From: Amborella trichopoda
Lineage: Eukaryota; Streptophyta; Magnoliopsida; Amborellales; Amborellaceae
Assembly: GCF_000471905.2 (NCBI RefSeq)
Contig: NW_006499897.1
Span: forward strand, 3,592,203-3,656,202
DNA length: 64,000 bases
Direction of reading: 5' to 3'
The first letter of the stretch is position 1. Each line of letters begins with the position of its first letter. Both the position numbers and the translations under genes were made by a program. Below the pieces are notes generated by a model. The model was not told where the DNA came from. It searched no databases and saw nothing but the letters and a program-made list of their open reading frames with translations. This document shows, in pieces, positions 25,201 through 32,400 of this stretch.

Positions 25201-28200
25201 TGAGATTAATTTCGGAGGTGTCCAAAGGTCTGGATTCTTCAAGGCTGTCTATTCCTTGGATGGTATCCAAGAGGTTAGATTTGATTTGAGAATAGTTTCC
25301 AGGTATAACTTTGCTCCAAGTTTTGATAGAAGCTTTGAGAAGCTGGATTTTAGTCTGGAGTATTATCCTGCTCTACCCCTAACCTGGGATGAGAAGGAAT
25401 CCCACCAGGTTGGTATCATAGTGATAAGAGACTCTTCTTCTAGCCACGCTAGTTCAAACCTGAAAGGTTTGGGCCCTCTTCTCACTAAGTTGGTGTCCAG
25501 GAAAATGGGACAATGGTCAGAGATAGGTTTGGGTAGGACCCAAGCATGGGACCCCGGGAATTGTTTCTCCCAATTTGTGGAGAGCAGGAAGCGGTCAAGT
25601 TTTGAGAGGGAAGGGTTTTGGGCATGATTTGACTAAGTGAAGCGATTGCCTTGAAGAGGAATATCGATGAGTTCATTCCTGCTAATGAAATCAACGAAAT
25701 TCCTCATGTTCTGAGAGATGGGGGTAACGTTGAAGTCTCCTCCCAGGCACCAAATTGGTTGTGAAAGAGCTGCGACATAATCCAGTTCAGACCACATACT
25801 ATGTCTGAGTGAGGCAGAGTTTGGCCCATAAACTGTCGTGAATTTCCAGGGAATACTGTCTGGGACACTAGATAAAAGAATGGTCATAGAGAAAACCCCT
25901 ATGTGTGAAGAAATGAGAGAATGGTCCAAGGGATTCCAAACCACCCCGATACCTCAGTGGCCCCATTCGCCGGTAATGATACCCATTGAGTAGGTCTATT
26001 GCCCCAAATTTGGCGGATGAGCTGAAGGGTAGGCTCTGGTTGTTTTGTTTCGATAAGGGCTAGGATAGTGGGCGAGTGTTTGAGAACTAAGTCTTTGACA
26101 ACATTCTTTTTGGGTTGCTATCCCAGTCCCCTAACATTCCATGTATATTCATGGGTTTGGAGGGGAAGAAGAGAAAGAGGCCAGCCTAGATGACCTCATG
26201 GGGAATGAGGTTAGGGGAACTGATGGGGAGTCACATGGAGGCTTATCTTAAAAGAGGTAGAAGAGAAAAGACTAAGTAATTCTCTTTGTCCTTTGGGTCT
26301 CACCTTGAGTCTGCTTTGCGTATTTGCCGTTAAGAACTTGTGAGCCGGTCCTTCTGGGCCATCATGATGGAAACCCATGATTTTGTACATCTCCTTCATT
26401 TTTGCTTCGATGCTGTTGTTTCTATCCTCGTCTGGCGCCTTTGTTTTCTCGTGGGATAGGGTGGGGGAGCTAGGCCGACTTAGGCTCTCCGTTGGATCTT
26501 CCACCGGTTCCGGCTGCACCTTTGTATTGTTGAGGGGATAGAGTTCAATTGGTAGAGGAGGAAGGGGCTTACAGACGGCCCCAGGCAAAGGGATAGGGGT
26601 AGGGGACCCGGGTTGGAGGAAGGGTGGGAAGATGGTTGGGCAAAAGAGGGCTGGATCGAAGGAGAAGTGGGCTGCAAAAATGAGAGGGATGGGGAGTAGG
26701 GCGAGAAGAGCGCTTGTGGGTTAACCAAGGTAGGGTATTGAGGTAGGAGAGGGGACGAAAGGGATGAGGGGAAATAGGTTAGGAATTGATGAATCTGAGC
26801 AGAGGAGAGAGTAGCATATTGGATAGGGTGAGAGGGAGGCCAGGTAAAATGGAGCGTATTGACCTTGGTGATTTGAACCCGGTGTGGGGTGTAGGAGAGA
26901 TAGGGGGCTAGCATGGAAGAGATTGAGTCAAGATTCGGGGGGTAGTGGTCCCAAGTTTGGGGGGAAACGATGCCTAGGGGTAGTTCACCCAAGATATAAA
27001 AAAATAATCTCTTTCAAGTACTTCTTGGCCTAATTTATACTCATATGATTACTAAACTTATATTCTATATATTTTATTTTAATCCGATTAATTTTAAAAC
27101 CTTTAAATTCTAAAGCATCGCTCTAAAGTTCCAACTTTGTGTTGATCCTATCTCTAGTTTTATCAATCAAAGTTGTCATCTGCAAACAACCTATACCTTG
27201 GTACCTCATCTTGTAGATGCCTATTTAACTCATTCATAACCAAAACAAGAGATATGGGCCTAACTCTAACCCTTGATATAGGCCTAATGTCATTGAAAAC
27301 TCACTTGTCTCTCCACTAGTTAACGCTCCCTCATTCATCTTTCACCGTGTGAATATATTCTCTAGATACTCATTTTTTTTTTCCGACACCCATCAAAATT
27401 AACTCTCTAGGTGCCCTATCCTATATTTTCTCTAAATCAATAAAAACCATGTGAAGGTCTTTTATCTTCTCCCTAAACTTCTCAATCAATTACCTAAGCC
27501 TCAATTGTTGACCTCCCAAGCATAAAGTCAAACTGATTTTCGGATATACTCATTTTATGTCGTAGTTGTTGCTCAATCACTCTCTCCCACAGTTTCATAG
27601 TGTCGCTCAATAAGTTTGATCATTTGATAGTTCGTACAATTATATATCTCCTTTGTTCTTGTAAATAGGTACCACAATACTTTTTCTCCATTCATCTAGC
27701 ATTTTCCCATTGTTATCAAAATTTTGTTGAATAACTTGGTCAACCAGAATATACCAATCCCTCATGTCACCTTTCTCAAAGATTCTTTCACTTCAGATAT
27801 CCTAACCTTGCGAATGTACCTATGACATTTATGTCCAAGGATCTTCCTAACACTGTGCTCCCTAGTGGTCATCACTTAATAATTTTTGAAAATAAATTCT
27901 CGACCTTTCATTGCCGTTTTCATTCTCCACCAAGATCCTCTTATCCTCACTCTTAATGTATTTAAAATAATCTAGATGTCTCTCATTTGCACCAATTTGA
28001 AGACATCTTTTTCACCTACTCTTCTCACCAATTTATTGTATAGATCACTATATGCCTTATTCTTAGCCTTATTTACTATTTTCTCAACATTCTTCTTGGA
28101 TTTTCTGTGTTCTTCTAGGATTCATTTTTATTCTATTGCTAAGTCTTGTAACATGATTGTCTATTGCTAATAGTATTTTGAACCTCATCACTCCATCACC

Positions 28201-29441
28201 AAGTTTCCTTATCTAAATATCTTTTCCTTTTAGATTCTCTTAAGAGTTCTTTTGCCCCTCTCTTAGTATAATCAGCAATCTCATTCCACTTGACTTGTCC
28301 TCAACATTTCATTATCCTTCTTTATTCAATTTATTCTTAAATCAACATATTTTCTCCCTTTTTAAATTCTATACCCAGGTCTTGGATACCTATTAATTTT
28401 ACCCCTCTTGTGCAAACATCCGTTACCATGAGCCTATGTAGCATGGTCAAACTCTCTCTTGGGATAACCTTACAGTATTTACATGATGGTCGATGTGCCT
28501 TCTTAAATAGAAAGAAGTCTATCTGACTTTTATGTGATCTACTTTTGTAAGTTATTAAATATTCATCATGCTTTTTAAGATAGGTGCTTGGTATTACTAG
28601 GTCAGAAGCCATAGCAAAATCAAGAATAACATCACCCATCTCATTTCTTTCCTCAAATCCACATCCTCTATGTGCCCTTTTTAATTCTCCGCTATCTTTT
28701 CCTACATGACTATTTAAGTCCCCTCTTAAGAAATTCCTTTTTTCATTTGTTTTTTCTTGGAGTAGTCCATCCATGTTCCCCTAGAATTGAATCTTTTTAA
28801 TTCGATCCTCTAGTCCTACCTATGGTATATTAGCACTAATTACATTAGTTTATCTCTTCCCTTCACACAAGTTTAATTCATAGAAGCCTATCACTTGCTC
28901 TCCTAACATCTGCTACTTTATCATTTAAATCTTTGTCTACTACTATTGCCTGCGTCATTTTTATTATTATCCTTTCATATATAACAAAATTATATCCATC
29001 AATTTCCTTAGCTTTTACCCATTTCTACTTGGTTTCCTGTAAGCAAATTATGTTAACTCTCATTCGTCTAATTATATCCACTAGCTCCATACTCTTACGT
29101 ATTAGACTTCCTACATTCCATGTGGCTAGATGAATCTTTTTCTTTTTTAGCAGTTTCTTTACCTGCACTCCTCTGAAATGGCGCAAGAACCCTTGCGTAC
29201 TTATCATCACAATCGGGCATTATTATGACACGTTGCTTCTAAACAACACCCTCGCTAACGTTTACTCATTTCTCACTGTACGTTGGTGCAGGTACAGCAC
29301 ATTCCTTATGAGGAACACCCTAGCATGAGCATATTTTAACACTGGATTGAGATTTATGAAATATATATGGCAAAACTTTTACGCTGGCTGCCAACCCAGC
29401 ACAACCCTCCTCCTTCGGGCTTGGACTGGCGATGGTAGAAT

Positions 29442-29472
<31 letters not shown>

Positions 29473-32400
29473 GAAGGTGATTAGCTGCAGAATTGCATGT
29501 CATCCAAGAATTGCCTATTGCTTCGGTACATTAGGAATGAGTATTTCATGATATATAGCACTTAATATTTTAACTTATCAAAGTACGAAACTAAAGAAAT
29601 ATCATAGAGAAGAACAGCGTGCAAACCTCAAATAGTAATAAAATTGCAATTCAACGAAGTTTACAGTTAATATTTTATTAAAACTTGATATTTCTATTAT
29701 TTCTAATTAAATAATTACATTTTCAAATATTAATTGACAAGTTCAAAATCATACAAAAACTATAAAATTTACTCGTTAGCATATTTTAACACTGGATTGG
29801 GATTCATGAAATATATATAGCAAAACTTTTACACTGGCTGCCAACCCAGCACAACCCTCCTCCTTTCTTCGGGCTTTGGAATCGCCATGACTAGCTTTGG
29901 ACTGGTGATGGTAGAATTATATATATATATATATGATGGTGATTAGCTGTGGAATTGCATGTCATCAAAGAATTGCTGCTTCGGTACTTTAGGAACAAGT
30001 ATTTCATGATATATAGCACTTAATATTTTAACTTATCAAAGTACGAAACTAAAGAAATATCATAGAGAAGAAAAGCGTGCAAACCTCAAATAGTAATAAA
30101 ATTGCAATTTAACGAAGTTTACAGTTAATATTTTTTTAAAAACCTTGATATTTCTATTATTTGTAATTAAATAATTACATTTTCAAATATTAATTAACAA
30201 GGTCAAAATCATACAAAAACTGGAAAATGTACTCGTTAGAATTGAAATGAGCATTAACTTCCCAGATCTAAGAATTTAATTTTAGTTATGCGAACTACAT
30301 TTTTTAATAACATCATTCAAACCATTGTTTACAAGTGAAAATTTTTTCCTAATTTTTTTTCTTATAACAAGTTTTGATATCTATCTATCTTTGATAGTTA
30401 CCATATGTGTACTAAACAACAATTAAGGGTAGGACACATAAGGTACTTAACGTACCAATTTTCACTAAGTTTTGGTTTGATACAATGAGAACTCAGGGTA
30501 GGTACCTTCTCATTAGAAGGTGTTAAAAAATAAGCTCTTCAATCTAAACATCCAAAATCATAGAGGATAATTGTATCTCTCTCTCTATCATGCATCTTGA
30601 GACTATCCAAAAATTGGATTTTCAATCTAAGCATCCATAATCATAGGGGTTTACTTAGGAAAAGATCCGGGCTTAATTGGTTAGTGCTTAACAATTTGCA
30701 AAGGCACGTCTTAGGCTCAATTCCTACCAAGGGTAGGGGCCCTTTCCCCACTGACTCATCCCCCCCAAAAAAAAAAAAAAATCATAGGGGTTTAGTTTAC
30801 CTCGTTCTCTATTATGTGTATTGAGGTGATCCAAATATTAGATGGACCCTTTTGTTTTTCCATTTTTTAAATATTCATTAAATGCTATTTGAATTTATTT
30901 CTAATTAACTTTCATATGTTATTTAAAATATTATTTTTTTGAGTTTTAATTATTGTTTGTGGTTCGCAATATAATGATAGCTAGAGTTTGATTTTAATTA
31001 ACTCCACAATTGTTATTTTGTTTGAAAATTGGTAATTACAGCTATTTTAGAGTAATCTCTAATTATTTTCATATATTAATTAAACTTGCTCAAAATCAGA
31101 TGAAAATTACAAATTTTACTCATTGAAATGAACAATATATTCTTGTTTTGAAACAGCACTCTTAAACCATTACTTATGAGTGAAAGTTTTCCCCATTTTT
31201 TTATAACAGTTTCTGATATCTGTCCATGTGTTTTACATGTATCAGACCATAGTTAAGACTACCACACTTCGCATGCATTCCGGTGATATACCTAATGAAG
31301 GAGCTAGATAAGAGTATGTGGCTTACTGAGTTTAAGATGATAATAACGTGGGATTAGGGTACTTACCTTTGCATTATAATGGAATTAGAAATATAGGATT
31401 AGCAATTATAAAGGAGTTGGAAAATCTAAACATCCAAATTCATAGGCAATAACTCTCTCTCTGTCTCTCTGTCTCTCTCTCTATTGTCTTATATTGAGAC
31501 TTTCCAAAAATTGGACAGTCACTATTCAATCTTAGGGGCATTATTTTTTCAAGGGACATATAGTGTGTGATTTTTCTTTCTTCAATAGCTCTAGATAGGT
31601 TCTACTGGTTGTTGACCTCATGGTCATGGCATTATGATGATCCTATGAGCTATGGAAAATGTCTCACTACAAACTGTGTAGTGATGAAAATCTGAAGAGA
31701 ATCAAAGGATGGAAATTGATTCTATATAATTTGGAAAGTCTAGCCCAATCATCAATGACCAAGATTATAGAAGAATAAATAGTAAATGAGGCACACAGCC
31801 ATAATCACTAGCATCTTCATCGCCATGCGATATATGGGTTGCACAATAATTGAGCCGCATTGTTTTCACAAGATATTCAACTAATTGAAGCCATCACCAT
31901 TGATAACCTCATTATCATGGGGTTATGATGACCATATAGATCATATAACATGTAAGATAACTCATTACAACTGTTTAAGTAATGATGTGTGTGTATATCT
32001 ACCTCTAATACTATAAGCACATCACAAACATGCACCGACCTAAAAATAATTTTTTTACTAATATTTCCTTTCCATTCCTAGTTGAATTTTTACAAACCCA
32101 ATCCACATAAAAAAACTCACACAATTACTACAATCAGTGTTTCAAAAAATGGTCCGCCCAATGCCTAGGCATCCAAAGGGCACTCGACCGCATGGCTAGC
32201 CCTGGGTGGCCCTCTCTAGGTGCCAGTTCCTAGGCACCCACCCAGGCGGCCTAGGCGGGCACCTAGTGCCCAATCTTGGGTGGGCACCCAGGGCCTCCCT
32301 TTTTATGGAAAAAAAAAAAAAGTAGAATAAGAAAAAATGGCCCGTGAGGGCAAATTGGGTCTTTTTGACCATGAAATATAGTGAAAGGGGTGCTTTGGGG

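Larger units (their letters stand above)
21815..27000 (-). mobile_element. L1-clade LINE with RNase H domain, inserted in the RTE
   Basis: About 5.2 kb on the minus strand. A Pro/Ser-rich leader ORF is followed by endonuclease, reverse transcriptase, zf-RVT finger and RNase H, ending in a poly-A tail (T-rich run at about 21805-21820 on the + strand). Several frameshifts show it is inactive. The target duplication was not resolved with confidence; the RTE reading resumes on both sides. Confidence 0.85.
17680..29400 (-). mobile_element. RTE-clade LINE, split by an L1 and a hAT insertion
   Basis: Read on the minus strand, the 5' leader and endonuclease lie at 29400-28337 and decayed reverse transcriptase at about 27950-27010. 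The L1 interruption follows (27000-21815). The RT C-terminus resumes at 21800-21308, with DKIRQSRLKWSGQVQRQP near 21480. After the hAT interruption (21299-17730) comes the 3' end ('gattcgtgtagccgg') at about 17721-17680. Frameshifts throughout make it inactive. It is antisense to the host gene. Confidence 0.75.

Noticed and set aside
25163..25627. 154-codon plus-strand frame
   Set aside because: Antisense shadow of the L1 pol region; no domain on this strand.
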